From Platanthera guangdongensis (Eukaryota > Streptophyta > Magnoliopsida > Asparagales > Orchidaceae), in NCBI GenBank assembly GCA_039583875.1, contig CM077153.1:65914482-65978481 (forward strand): a stretch of DNA of 64,000 bases, written 5' to 3'. The notes beneath the pieces are model-generated. The model worked only from the letters and a program-made list of their open reading frames with translations. It had not been told where the DNA came from and did not search any database. Position 1 is the first letter of the stretch; each line of letters starts with the position of its first letter. Positions 22,121 through 33,237 of the stretch are shown in pieces. The translations under genes were made by a program, and so were the position numbers.

Positions 22121-24403
22121 TTAATTTGCCTTAGGAACCCAATCGAACTTGGGTCCTAGATTCCTGGTTAGCACACTCCCCCTCGGTTGGTTAACCCTAC
22201 GAGTGGTCGGCCTCGCATTGCTAACATAGGGAGTCTCGTAATACCTTGGATTAAACCAACAATCCACAGCAAAGTGACCGACTTTGCCACAGCACCAACA
22301 GTCGAATCTGTTGTACCTCTTCCTAGGCTCCTGCCTTACCCTGGGAACGGTGGGTACAGCTGGGGCCTTGGATCTGGAGGTGGAGGCCTCATGGTGACAG
22401 CAGTCACATGACTTCGTCACCTTCTGTATAACAGGCTTGACCTTTGGTGCCTGCTTTCCATTATGGCCGCTAGAGAATTGACCATAATTTCCCATGTGGA
22501 TTTCCTCATAAGGTGCCTTGAGGGCACTCTCACCGAAGTTCCGGGGAAAGGTCCAACCATCGTATCGGCTCTTTGGCTTTGCAACCGAGGGCCGGAAATG
22601 ATGACCAAAGGTTGATTCAAAGTAATGTTGGTTGCAAGGAAAGCTAGGCTTTCTGAACGCAACAGGACTAAGAGGAGCCTTACCCTTTTCATCAGCAGAG
22701 GCCTTCTTGGCGGCCTTATTCTTCCTTTGGTTCCTGTTTCTCCTGGATGAGGAACCAGATACCCCTACATGCCCCAAGCCAGCTCCTTTGGCCTGAGCAG
22801 AGAAGGTATCAACGACTGGAAGAACTGTTTTTGGCATAGAGAAGCTCTTGACGATCTTCCTTTCTACCGCAAGTTGTTCTTCCAACTTGTCGACTTCCTC
22901 CTGCTTAAGGTCAATGAGCTTTAAAGACTCTGAATGCTTTGAAGTCAGGTCAAGGTGCTCCTGTCGGAGAGAAATCAAGTTAGTGACCTCTTCCCTTAGG
23001 GATACACACTCACCCTTAAGGAATTTCACTTCCTTCTTCTCAGCCTTCAGTCTCTTACGGCACTCCTCGAAAGTGTTGAGCAGAAGCTCATATTTCTCGA
23101 GGAGCTCCGCTTCACGGGCCGAAGGGCTATCCTCAGGTTCATCATCCTGAGACTCAGGATCAGAGTCGGAGTCGGAGAGAGGGGTGTGAGATTTTACCTT
23201 CCTAGTAAATGGGGGGCATTCTCCTTCTGAGTCAGAGCGACCCACCAGCCCGAAGTAGGCTTCCTCATCATCGCTGGAGTCTGAGGAATCAGACTCACTC
23301 AGTGTCTTTGGCCTTTTGGCGATGTAGCTCCGCTCCTTCTTCTTATCTCTAGAGGATTTGTGCTCCTCTTCTTTCCCTTTTTCTCTCTTGCCTTGATAGC
23401 AGTCGGCCACGACGTGTCCTAGCTTATTGCATCCAAAGCAAATAATGTCAGAGGAGCGATGTTTGTTCGGTCTAGATGCATACCTGTCAGAAGAATAATT
23501 TTTCTTCTGATGCCTGGAGGAGGAGCCGTCTCTCTTTCTTTGATTCCTCATCTTGAGGAACTTCTTGAACTCTCGAGTGATGAGGGAGAAATCCTCCTCC
23601 GACAGCTCTGAGCTGGAGGAGCATGGCTCGGAGTCCTCCTCCTCATCCTTTTTCCTGGCACGGTATGAAACCGCACCCTTGCCTTTTCTGGAGTGAGTGG
23701 CTTTTAGAGCCACAGTCTTTTCTTTGGCTACCGCCTTCTCTGCTTCTTCTTCTGCTTTTCTGGTGTTCAGCTGAAGCTCATAGGACATCAGCTTCCCGAA
23801 CAGAATTTGTGGATCAGTTTCAGCTAGTCTGCCAAACTCTCTGATGGCGCAGATCTTTGTGTCCCATTCCTTAGTAAGGGACCTAAGGAATTTATCATTG
23901 AGTTCACCATTAGTGAACACTCTTCAATAGCCTTTGAGGGCGTTGACAATCTTGAGGAAATTCTCGTAGGTGACTCCGATCTCTTCCTTAGGCCCTTGTC
24001 TGAAGGCCTCATATTTCTGGTTCAGGAGGGATCTCCGATCATCCCTCACTTCATCCGTGCCCTCCATTAGGATGATCAGGCACTGCCAGATCTCCTGTGC
24101 TGTCCTGCAGTTGTTGAAGTTTTGCATCATTGAGTCATCAACTGCGCTGACCAGAATGTTCCGTGCCTTCTTATCAAGTCCCACTAGCACCATCTCGTCC
24201 TTATCCATTTCAGAAAGTGTCTTCGGCACTTTCTTGGTGGGATCAATGGTGGAGGCCTTAGTGGGGACATAAGGTCCCTCCTCCACGATCATGAAGAGTC
24301 GAGGATCAACTGCTTCCATGTAGAACCTGATCCTTTCCTTCCAGATAGGAAAGTTGAGCCTGGTGCACACTGAGATCTTGCCGGAGAACTTGAGCCCGTC
24401 CAT
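22121..24403 (-). pseudogene. gag: SirB gag with two zinc knuckles, one in-frame stop
   Basis: ATG chosen at 24403 (MDGLKFSGKIS); an upstream GTG keeps the frame open but is less gag-like. The UBN2-type capsid region includes PIWKERIRFYMEAVD. A single TGA at 23924-23926 breaks it in the capsid; the rest runs open to 22121. Knuckle 1 is CFGCNKLGHVVADC and knuckle 2, 90 codons from the end, is CWCCGKVGHFAVDC. Between them lie acidic Ser/Asp/Glu tracts and a predicted coiled coil (LLEKYELLLNTFEECRKR). It ends FDWVPKAN followed by a T-rich stretch and TTTTGCAG, where the pol frame begins. Confidence 0.9.
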
Positions 24404-24478
24404 AGTAGATGTTTGCCTCCTTCTTGACACTAGCGGCAGGATTCAACTCAAGGTGTTAACCTTTTTGATGAGCAACCT

Positions 24479-24492
24479 GGGCTTTGATACCA
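24479..24492 (-). promoter_or_regulatory. SirB primer-binding site
   Basis: Minus strand TGGTATCAAAGCCC, two bases from the 5' LTR; initiator-Met type with small changes. Confidence 0.8.
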
Positions 24493-24494
24493 CT

Positions 24495-25812
24495 TGAAAG
24501 TCCACCTAGTGTCAACTATCTTCACTTCGTTTGGGGGCTAAGGTGTCCCTCTTTGTTGACGACGAGTTCTTGAAGTCCACAAAGAGTCCACAACCTTAGA
24601 TCTCTCTTGGAGAGGATCTCCCCGGAACCGACGACGGCAAGATGAGCGGCGGCTTGGTTCGGGATCGGCGGCAACGACGGCGCGCGGCTGCTGTACTTTG
24701 AGATCCAAACTTCGTAGCAAAGCAAACTAGGTCTACCAACGGTCACTCTAGGATCGGTCGTCTCGATTGATTCGGACGGGGAAGTTTTTCCCGATCAACA
24801 AATCGAGAGACAAGGGATCTCTGGATAGACACGTGAGACTCTAAGCTTGGCTAAGCTTTTGTCGTCGGAAGATCAGGAAGAAATCTCGATCAAAAGCGGC
24901 GACCAACTTGCTGGAGCGACGACGGCGGCGGCGGAGCGGAACTCGCGATTTTAGGGTTAGTTCGTGCTCGGCTTCTTTTCTGTCTGTCTACTGTTCAAAA
25001 TACCTGTATATATATACTGTAGACAACTTGAATAAGACCGTTGTGGGACCCACAAGAAGAATCCCTAAATCCCGGTCCAGAACATTGACAGCAGCAGAAT
25101 CCGGTTCAGGAAGTTCCAGAAAATCGCCCAAGTCAAAATCGGTGAGAATCGAAAGTGAATCTCGCCAAATCGTCGAGAATCAGAGGTGATTCTCGACGAT
25201 TCAGCGAGAATCAAAGATGATTCTCGTCGAATTTGCCTTGGTTGCACGCACTGCTTTAGGCCAGGTCGAGACGGCGAGAATCAGCCAGTGATTCTCGACA
25301 ATTCGACGAGAATCACTAGTGATTCTCGCCGAATCGGCGAGAATCACTTGGTGATTCTCGTCGATTCTTACTTAGACGTAGAGGTGCTCGCTAAGAAGTA
25401 GCTAGATCGAGTTCGGCGAGAATCAGCCACTGATTCTCGACGAATCGGCGAGAATCACTTGGTGATTCTCGTCGATTTACACTTAGACGAATTTTCGTCT
25501 TTCCACCCATGAGGTGCTCCTTGACCCATCCTTACTCCTTGTCTGCTCCCGCATAGTTACAGCTCTGTGCTTGAAAGTAAGTGCACTCCAATAGAGAGAG
25601 TACACGTAGGCCAACACACTGATCTGCTCAACGAGGGATTACGTCGTGCAGACCCGTGTATATTGACCTGCTGCACCCTGATATTGGTGTGCACTTAGCG
25701 TGGAAGAACTGCAAGCACAACTTGAAATACTTTTTCAAATACATTGTCTATTTACCTTAGCTTGTCCAGGGGCTTCTTCAAATCAGGTACGTTGTGGATA
25801 CAATACCCAACA
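24495..25812 (-). repeat. SirB 5' LTR
   Basis: 1318 bp. TATATATATA at 25007-25016 is the likely promoter in minus sense, with the palindrome array at 25150-25480 upstream of it. It is longer than the other LTR chiefly by one extra 24-bp palindrome unit near 25450. Confidence 0.92.
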
Positions 25813-25817
25813 CTTGA

Positions 25818-27478
25818 GAGTGTCATGCTAAGATCCGACGCCATTTTTGCGGAGGAAAAGCTCTTCCGAGCAAGCTAGGAACTTCATGGCACCAAAACGG
25901 TCTTCAAGGGTAACGACCTTTCTTCCTAGCCATGTGGAGGCTTCTTTTTGGCATATGTATGTGATTCCCCCACCAAAAGGTGGTTGATTTTGGGATTCTT
26001 TGGGTGGATTCATGGAATCCCCTTTGTTGGCATATAGATCCGGAACTGGAGTACGGAATAGACATACTGTGTGAAGCCCATCTGGGCAGGTTGGTCTGGA
26101 TTAGTGATGTTGCATACGAACCGGAGAAGACTCCGTGATAAATATGTAGTTTAGGAGTCGACGGGTTGGACCTGTGAAAGAAAGTAGCAGGAAGTACTGG
26201 AGTGGCAGTCAAGGAAAATACCCGTATAATGATTATGCTGCTTGTGCTATTGGGTCGTACCTGTGAATGAGTAACAGGAAGTACTGGTGTGACCAGGAAA
26301 GGCCCTTTGTGATGCTTGATGTCGTAGGTGGTACCTGTGAAGCGAGTAATAGGAAGTACTGGCATGGTAGCCAGGAAAGACCCCTGACATTTGTAATATT
26401 TGCGGCGTCCACCTGCGAAGAGAGTAGCAGGAAGTACTGGTGTGCCCAGGAAAGACCCGCTAATATAGTGAGATGAATGAGTGTAATAGAAATACCCATG
26501 CTAGAATGCCAGAACAGGATCGGTAAGACCTACCCGCGCCTTTATTTAGCCTCGAGTACACCGTGCTCGGTGATGGCAAGGCGATTTGAGTAACGAGGGG
26601 TGGAGGATCCGACCTGCATTATGTCCGTCCGACGTGAGACCAGAATGTGCGGTCTGTTGGAGCGCATAGCAAGAGTCTTAGGCCTACGTGTCGTGATACA
26701 ATGGGGGGGGGGGGCTACGGGCCAATCCCGGTTCACTAAGACTATAAAACTCCGGCTGCACGCCATGGAGTAAATGCCAAGTGAGTTGCTGTTGGGCTAT
26801 GACGCTGATACGGTGGTGGGCAACTGATTTGCCAGTACACCAACAATGTGCCCTGAGTGCACGGACCGTTGGGCCGGGTGGCTGACGGTTGTGATGGCAT
26901 GTGTGCGTGAAAGCACATTATATGAGATTTATTGCAATGCTTGATATGATATGCCTGCAGGGAAGATTACCGATGCCCCGAGAAAAGGGGTAGGGTCGTT
27001 ATAATTTGGTAAGCTGAATGCTGACCGTTGCCTCTGTTTGCCACCCTTGGGTGGAATGTCCCTGTGCAGGTGCTGGAGAACCGAGCGGGACGCATAAGGG
27101 TTAAAGTCCCTACTGCTTTTGTTGCTGCCGCTGCTAGCCCTCGAAGGCTATTGTGAATGTACATGTTATGTTTTCTTTGATGTTGCCGACCTGCGTGCCA
27201 ATGTTTGGGACACTGTTTGAAAGCCCTGTAAGGCAATAAGGACAACGCTGTTACATGTTGTAAGACATTCCTATAATCTATAAAATGTGGAGTTTTATAT
27301 GTTGGACATTCAATATAGGAGTTCAAGTGTATATGATTTCGCTAGAATGCAATGTGTTAGTTACGCTGCGCATACTCTGGTATCACTCCGTAGCTTCATC
27401 GTCTGTTTTGTGGTATATGCTGTGGGGCCCCGGCCGGACCTTCTAGTATATATTATATGAATGGGTGGGGTTGTTACA
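25818..27478 (+). repeat. TekA 5' LTR, piece 3
   Basis: Matches 33305-34964. It contains four diverged tandem units of about 75-90 bp (26170-26470) with the word AGGAAGTACTGG, repeated at 33660-33950. It ends TTGTTACA next to the primer site. Short open frames here are not supported as genes. Confidence 0.92.
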
Positions 27479-27697
27479 TTTTTGGTATCCGCTGTCTTGG
27501 TATTTCCCTCTCGAAGTCGTGGTCGACTTCTTTTGTGGGGTGGCGAGCACGTGTCTGTGCAAACCATGTTAACACGTTTGAACTCCTGAATGTCCATGAT
27601 AGGAATGCAAATTCTTGTGTTTGAGGAACCTGCGTGTTCCTATTTTGTGTTGTTTGCTTCTGTAAGGCCGCTAATGTGTGTGTCTTGTCCCCTTTAG
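27479..27697 (+). other. TekA primer-binding site and leader
   Basis: TGGTATCCGCTGTC at 27483-27496 is a variant of the TGGTATCAGAGC-type primer site, about five bases after the LTR. The rest is a non-coding leader ending in the pyrimidine-rich TGTCCCCTTTAG before gag. Confidence 0.65.
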
Positions 27698-28833
27698 GTG
27701 ACTCGGAGTGGTGCGGGGCACTCGGAGCCCCAGCGTTCGGATGAAAGTACGACACCAATTGAGGTGCCTACACCTCCGCCATCTGCAGAAACCGTGCGAC
27801 AAATTGCTGAGCCTTTGTTTGCGTTGGTTCAAGGACATCCGGTTGGGTAGGCGCAAGGGCAGGCGCAGCCGGCCGTGCTGCCAGAACAGGTGGAGGCGAG
27901 GCCGGAACCTGTTATGGCTGTGAATCCTCGAACCGCGGAGAAGTAGTTGACGGGGTTTATGAGTTTTCACCCGCTGACGTTCTCGAGAGTGGGAGCTGCT
28001 GCACAGGCTGAGGATTGGTTATCGTGCGTCAAGTAGATCATGACAGCGATTGGAATGGAGGAGTATTAGAAAGTCACCTTTGCTACCTTCCTTCTTGAAG
28101 GAGAGGCTAGACTGTGGTGGGACGAGATGGAGCTGCATCACTTGGCGGGTCGTCCCTTAACACAAGTATCGATGGAAGAATTCTCTCGACTCTTCCTAGC
28201 AAAGCACCTTCCTGCGGCGCAACAGATTGCCATGGAGAATGAATTCCAAAGGGTGATGTAAGGTGATGGCAGTGTAGAAGCTTACCTGCATGAGTTTACA
28301 CGCTTAGGGCGGTATGCGGGTTCGATATTTGCTGATGAGCAGAGAAAGACGAATAGGTTCTACGAAGGACTGCGGGACGAGCTGAGGTTTCTGCTTTCTA
28401 GTTCGGTGAACCAAGGCTTCCAAGCCTGGGTCGAAACTGCAAGCGCGCTGGAAAAAGACATGACGAGAGTGCAAGGGAAGAGGGCAGTGGCTGTGTCACA
28501 GCCAGAGTTTAAAGTGCCCCGACCGACGAAGTCATTCAAAAAAGAAGAAATGGGGCAAGAGGCCCAAGACAGCAGGACAAGCTCCTTCTTCTGTTGCATC
28601 GGGAGCAACGTCAGTGGCCACCTCCAAGTCGGATACTCGTACATGCTTCAATTGTGGCCGGGTGGGGCATGTTGCTCGAGATTGTCGGGTGCCTCCAAAG
28701 AGTGAAAAGATGGCGGGAGCGTCATATGCAGAAAAAGAAAAGGCGGCGGTGGACTCCTCTACGTCTCAGGCACAGTCTCGGGTCTACAATCTTGGCCTGC
28801 AGGAGGCCATTAAGCAAAGTGACGTCGTAACAG
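27698..28833 (+). pseudogene. gag: TekA gag with zinc knuckle
   Basis: The frame opens at GTG 27698 (no ATG; the first codon may have mutated or be supplied by splicing). The capsid part is recognisable by LLEGEARLWWDE, EEFSRLFLAKHLP and FYEGLRDELRF. In-frame stops fall at 27848, 27944 and several more positions to about 28260. A one-base slip in an A run near 28540 moves the frame. The new frame holds the knuckle CFNCGRVGHVARDC (near 28649-28690) and the linker RVYNLGLQEAIKQSDVVTG. The exon is taken to end at 28833, after the first base of the last Gly codon, where a candidate intron starts. Confidence 0.82.
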
Positions 28834-28925
28834 GTACGAGTTTAGTGTTTGAGTATTTTATTGCTTGTATGTTTTGCTTAATGCCTCTGTGGCTGCGGCT
28901 TGTGTGTGTGACATGATTGTCACAG
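28834..28925 (+). other. Candidate 92-nt intron in TekA gag-protease linker
   Basis: Donor ACAG|GTACGA, acceptor GTCACAG|GT, T-rich, 92 nt. Its removal joins the gag frame (frame 3) to the protease frame (frame 2) in phase 1 within a Gly codon. Unspliced, gag stops at 28914-28916. TekB has a matching segment at the same codon (35004-35087). Confidence 0.6.
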
Positions 28926-30900
28926 GTTTTGTGATGATTCGGGACACGCTGGCGCGAGCACTGTTTGATATAAGTGCATCACGTTCTTTTCTATCTCGCG
29001 CGTTTATAGCGCGGCTTGGGATACCTAGTTGTGTGAAGACAGATAACGTCAGAGTGGTGTTGCTGAATGGCTGGTGGATGCTTGTGGATCAAGCTTGCGA
29101 TGTGGCAGTCCAAATAGGAAGTCGGGATTTCAGTTTGACTGCATCTGTATTGCCGATATCGGAGTTCGATGTAATATTTGGTATGGATTGGCTTGCGGAG
29201 TAGCATGCCATGATTGATTGCCAGTCCAAAGAAATCACGTTGGGCCAGAATACCGAACAGGAGACAAAGTTCGCGGGTATGCGAGGAGTGGGCAGGACGT
29301 TGTTGTCTGCACTCCAAGTCTTAAAGGCTGTTCGGAAGGGGGCGGAGTGCTACTTCGCCTTGATTCAGACTGTTGAGCCTAAGGCCAGTGTGTGCGAGGT
29401 TCCGATTGTGTTGGAATTTATAGATGTGTTTCCCAAGGATCTCCCTAGGCTACCACCCCAGCGGGAGATTGACTTCACAATCGAGTTGGTGCTAGGTGCG
29501 AAACTTGTGGCCCGCTCGCCATATCGCGTCGCGCCAAAGGAGATGGCTGAGTTGAAGGTCCAACTACAAGAATTGCTGGAGCAAGGTTATATACGCCCAA
29601 GAATGTCACCTTGGAGCGCGCCTGTGCTTTTTGTGAAGAAGAAAGACGGTGGGTTGCGGTTATGTATTGACTACCGTGAACTGAATAAGATGACCGAGAA
29701 GAATAAATATCCGATACCCCGGATTGATGAGTTATTCGATCAGCTAGTGGGCTCGACCGTCTATTCGAAGTTGGACTTGAAGTCTGGTTATTACCAATTG
29801 AGAATTCAGGAAGGTGACATTCCCAAAACCGCATTTGGAACGCGTTACGAGCACTATGAGTTCACAGTCATGTCGTTTGGACTGTGCAATGCGCCTTTGT
29901 TATTTATGGACTTGATGCACCGAATATTCCGCGAGTACCTGGATCTGTTCGTGATAGTGTTTATTGATGATATCCTTGTGTACTCGAGATCGGACGCCGA
30001 TCATGAGAAACATTTGCGGTTGGTGTTGAATACATTGAGGCAAAATCAGCTCTATGCCAAGTTCTCAAAGTGCGAGTTTTGGCTATCGTCGGTGGCTTTC
30101 CTAGGCCATGTGGTGAGTGGAGCAGGCATTGTAGTGGATCCAGTAAAGATAAGGGCCATACAAGAGTGGTCGGTGTTGTCTTCAGTGTCCGAGGTCAGGA
30201 GCTTCCTTGGACTTGCGGGCTACTACCGAAGATTTGTTGAAAACTACTCGCGGATTGCTTTGTCGCTAACCACGTTGACGCGAAAAGAGCAGAAGTTCGT
30301 TTGGATGCCAGAGTGCGCACGAGCTTTTGAAGAGCTGAAGGTTCGGTTGACCACGGTGCCGGTGTTGTCGTCGCCAAGTGGGACCGATGGATTTGTTATT
30401 TATAGTGATGCCTCAGGGAGCGGCTTAGGCTGCGTTCTTCAGCAGAATGGAAAGTTAATTGCTTATGGCTCACGCCAGCTGAAGGTGCACGAGCGAAATT
30501 ATCCCGTCCATGACTTAGAGTTGGCGGCGGTGATTTTTGCACTAAAGTTGTGGCGACACTATCTTTATGGAGTGAAGGTGGAGATCTATACAGATCACAA
30601 GAGCTTAAAGTACCTATTGTAGCAGAAGGACATGAATATGCGACAACGAAGGTGGTTGGAGTTCCTCGGGGACTACAACTTTGAGATTCAGTATACTCCC
30701 GGGAAGGGAAACATAGTCGTAGATGCCTTGAGTCGGAGAGCTCCGGCTAGAGCGAGTTGGTTACAAAGGCATGATGAACGTCTTGTTTAGGAGCTAGAAG
30801 CGTTAGAGATTTATTGTGTTGACAAGAATTCTACCGCCAATGCATGTCTGAACTGGATGGAGGTGCAATGTGACCTTGCTGACCGGATTTGACGAGCAAT
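28926..30900 (+). pseudogene. pol: TekA protease, RT and RNase H
   Basis: One frame throughout. Protease: ARALFDISASRSFLS, where the active-site D-S/T-G triad reads D-I-S, so it is probably inactive; it ends in FDVIFGMDWL. A TAG at 29201-29203 follows. RT covers 29210 to about 30200 and has [29 protein letters not shown] and the catalytic FIDDIL near 29959. RNase H has [22 protein letters not shown] and [11 protein letters not shown], then a TAG at 30620-30622. The connection reads on ([19 protein letters not shown]) to about 30790. Two more stops follow before the frame changes near 30925. Confidence 0.9.
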
Positions 30901-30927
30901 GGGGTTAGCTAAAGATCTACTACGTAT

Positions 30928-32265
30928 GTGAAAGCTGGGCCAGAAGGGGAGTTCTCCTGGACTGACGCTCTTTTGCGGAAAGAGGGCCGTTTGTGCGTCC
31001 CGAATGTGGGTAAATTGAGGGAAGAACTGATGTATGAAGCGCATTATACAAAGTATTCCATTCACCCCGGGAGCACGAAGATGTTCAATGATATGAAAAA
31101 GCTATTCTGGTGGCCAGGACTAAAGAGAGATGTTGCCCTCTATGTGGCCAAATGCCAAACATGTGCGATGGTGAAGGAGGAATGCCAAAAGCCGGGTGGT
31201 TATTTGAAGTCGCTGCCGATTCCAAGGTGGAAGTTTGATGACATTTCCATGGATTTTGTGCACGGGTTGCCGAGATCTCAGCGAGGAAATGATTCTATCT
31301 GGGTGATTGTTGATCGGCTAACTAAAGTGACACATTTTCTACCAAACAAGCGAGTTGATTCGGTAGAAAGTTTGGAAAAGCTGTACGTGGAATAGATTGT
31401 ACGGCTTCACGGTGTTCCTCGGAGCATCATAAGTGATCGAGATGGGCGATTCACGTCAAATGACTAGAGGCTAGTTCACTGACTATTGGGCACGAAGTTG
31501 ACATTCAGTACGGCCTTTCATCCCCAAATGGATGGCCAAACTGAACGGACCAACAGAACTATGGAGGACATGCTCAGGATGTACGCCCTAGACTTCAGAA
31601 AGAGGTGGGAAGATCATCTCTACATGGTGGAGTTTGCGTATAATAACATCTACCAGGCGAGCATCGGGATGACACCATATGAAGCTTTATATGGAAGGAA
31701 GTGCCGTACACCCTTGGATTGGGTAGAAGCGGGCGAAGCTCGAGTTTATAATCGTAATGAAGTCGATGAAGCAAATTCAACCATTCGTGCTATTCGGGAG
31801 AAGCTACTCATAGCCCAAGATCGTCAAGCGAAGTACTACAATGCCAAGCACCGGAACGTGGAGTTTGCGGTTGGTGATTGGGTCTACTTGAATATCAAAC
31901 CATTCAAAGGTGTCTCCAGGATTTGACGTTTGAAAAAGTTGAGTCCACGATATTTGGGTCCATTTGAAGTGGTTGAGCGAATCAGAGAAGCTGCGTATCG
32001 GCTAGCTATTTCGGCAGACTTGCATGGACTACATGATGTGTTTCACATCTCGGTGTTGTGGAAGGCCGTTACAGATCCAGCTCAAGTGATCACGAATGAT
32101 CGTGTGCCAGTGAAGTATGGGCTAAAAACGATGGTTAGACCCATTCAGATCGAGGATCGAGCCGAGAAATAGTTGCGGAACAAGACAGTCGGAATGGTTA
32201 AAGTCCGATGGGACAATTGCGGCCGTGAGGAGCTTACATGGGAGTTTCCCGAGCTGTTTCTGTAA
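30928..32265 (+). pseudogene. pol: TekA integrase and chromodomain
   Basis: Frame 1, with stops at 31393, about 31464, about 31480, 31924 and 32170. The N-terminal zinc site is intact (HYTKYSIHPGSTKMF...CQTC). Core residues D-D-E are visible in ISMDFVHGLP, ISDRDGRF and DGQTERTNR. The GPFEVVERI and VFHISVLWK parts and a C-terminal chromodomain follow (VGMVKVRWDN...ELTWEFPELF), ending at TAA 32263-32265. The chromodomain is believed to steer integration to chromatin; this is family knowledge. Confidence 0.88.
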
Positions 32266-32369
32266 TAAGTGGAGAGTGAAAATATGTTGTTGTAACATGA
32301 AAATTTGATGTTATAACTTTTTGGTTGCTGGTTGCCTTCCTGTGTACGAATTTCTAGAACAAAATTTCT

Positions 32370-32385
32370 TGTAGGAGGGGAGGGT
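32370..32385 (+). promoter_or_regulatory. TekA polypurine tract
   Basis: TGTAGGAGGGGAGGGT directly before the TGTAACA start of the 3' LTR. Confidence 0.8.
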
Positions 32386-32422
32386 TGTAACAACCCAATT
32401 TTTAGCAGGCAAAATTTTGGGT

Positions 32423-33090
32423 GACACGGCCTGGTACACGGGCGTGTCCCAGGGCGTGTCCTGCGTTCGACGATTGTTCGGGAGGACCAGTCGACGAGTT
32501 ATCGACACAATTTGGTTGACGATCATCGAGTGCTTCAGACACGGCCTGTGACACAAGCGTGTCACAGGGCGTGTCAGCACGATCGACGAACTCAGCCCGA
32601 CGACCTTGAGCTGGGGCGTGTCTAGTGCCGTGTCTGGGCACACAGCCTGGGACACGGGCGTGTCATAGGCCATGTGAGTCTCGGGTGATTTTGAGATTTT
32701 TTCAGCCTGATGAACACGACCACAGACACGGGCGTGTATGAATGCGGAATCGTCGAACGGAAATCGTCGAATGCTGGGCCAATCGTCGAGCGCTGGGCCA
32801 ACTTGACGATCGCTGCCTGATCGTCGAACGGATATCGTCGAACGCGCAGATCATCGAGCGAAAATCGTCGAACGCAATGTTTGTCGATCGCTGGTGAGAT
32901 TGACAATCGCTGGCGAGCTCGACGATCGCTGCCTGATCATCGAATGCAGATCGTTGAGTGCAGACCTATGTTACAGGTGTGACTTGGCTGACACGGGCGT
33001 GTCCCGTGGCGGTAACCTGTTTTGGGGATAAGGGGGGTTAGCACCGCTTAGAGACACGACCTGTGACACGGGCATGTCATAGGGCGTGTC
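32423..33090. repeat. Four dispersed 38-bp hairpins in TekA LTR
   Basis: Each is 38 bp with near-perfect 18-bp arms (GACACGGCCTGGGACACG and complement) and a two-base centre, at the positions listed for the LTR. Counterparts in the 5' LTR are at 1709, 1823, 1924 and 17095. Confidence 0.9.
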
Positions 33091-33229
33091 GGACCCAAAA
33101 AGCGGTTTTACGGGTTTTTCGTGGCCGTTCATTTCCTTCAGCTGAGATCCAAAGGCTGAGCTTCTTTCCTACTTCCTTAAGGCCGAAAACAGAGAACGTA
33201 TTCTCATTTTTTGTTATTGCCTTCATCTT

Positions 33230-33237
33230 TATAAAAG
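33230..33237 (+). promoter_or_regulatory. TATA box of TekA 3' LTR
   Basis: TATAAAAG downstream of the hairpins and TCGA words. The 5' LTR copy has lost the second base (TCTAAAAG, 17272-17279). Confidence 0.7.

Larger units (their letters stand above)
17347..25812 (-). mobile_element. SirB: Sirevirus-type Ty1/copia element without env
   Basis: 8466 bp. LTRs 17347-18640 and 24495-25812 start TGAAAG; the left ends CAGCA and the right CAACA. Genes read on minus: gag, then pol in one frame, then about 300 bp and the 3' LTR, leaving no room for an env-like gene. Primer site 24479-24492; purine tract 18641-18655. LTRs differ at about 2-3% of sites by eye, with a 24-bp length difference in the palindrome array. 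An exact duplication flanks it. It disrupts the TekA LTR about 70 bp downstream of the TATA position. Confidence 0.94.
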
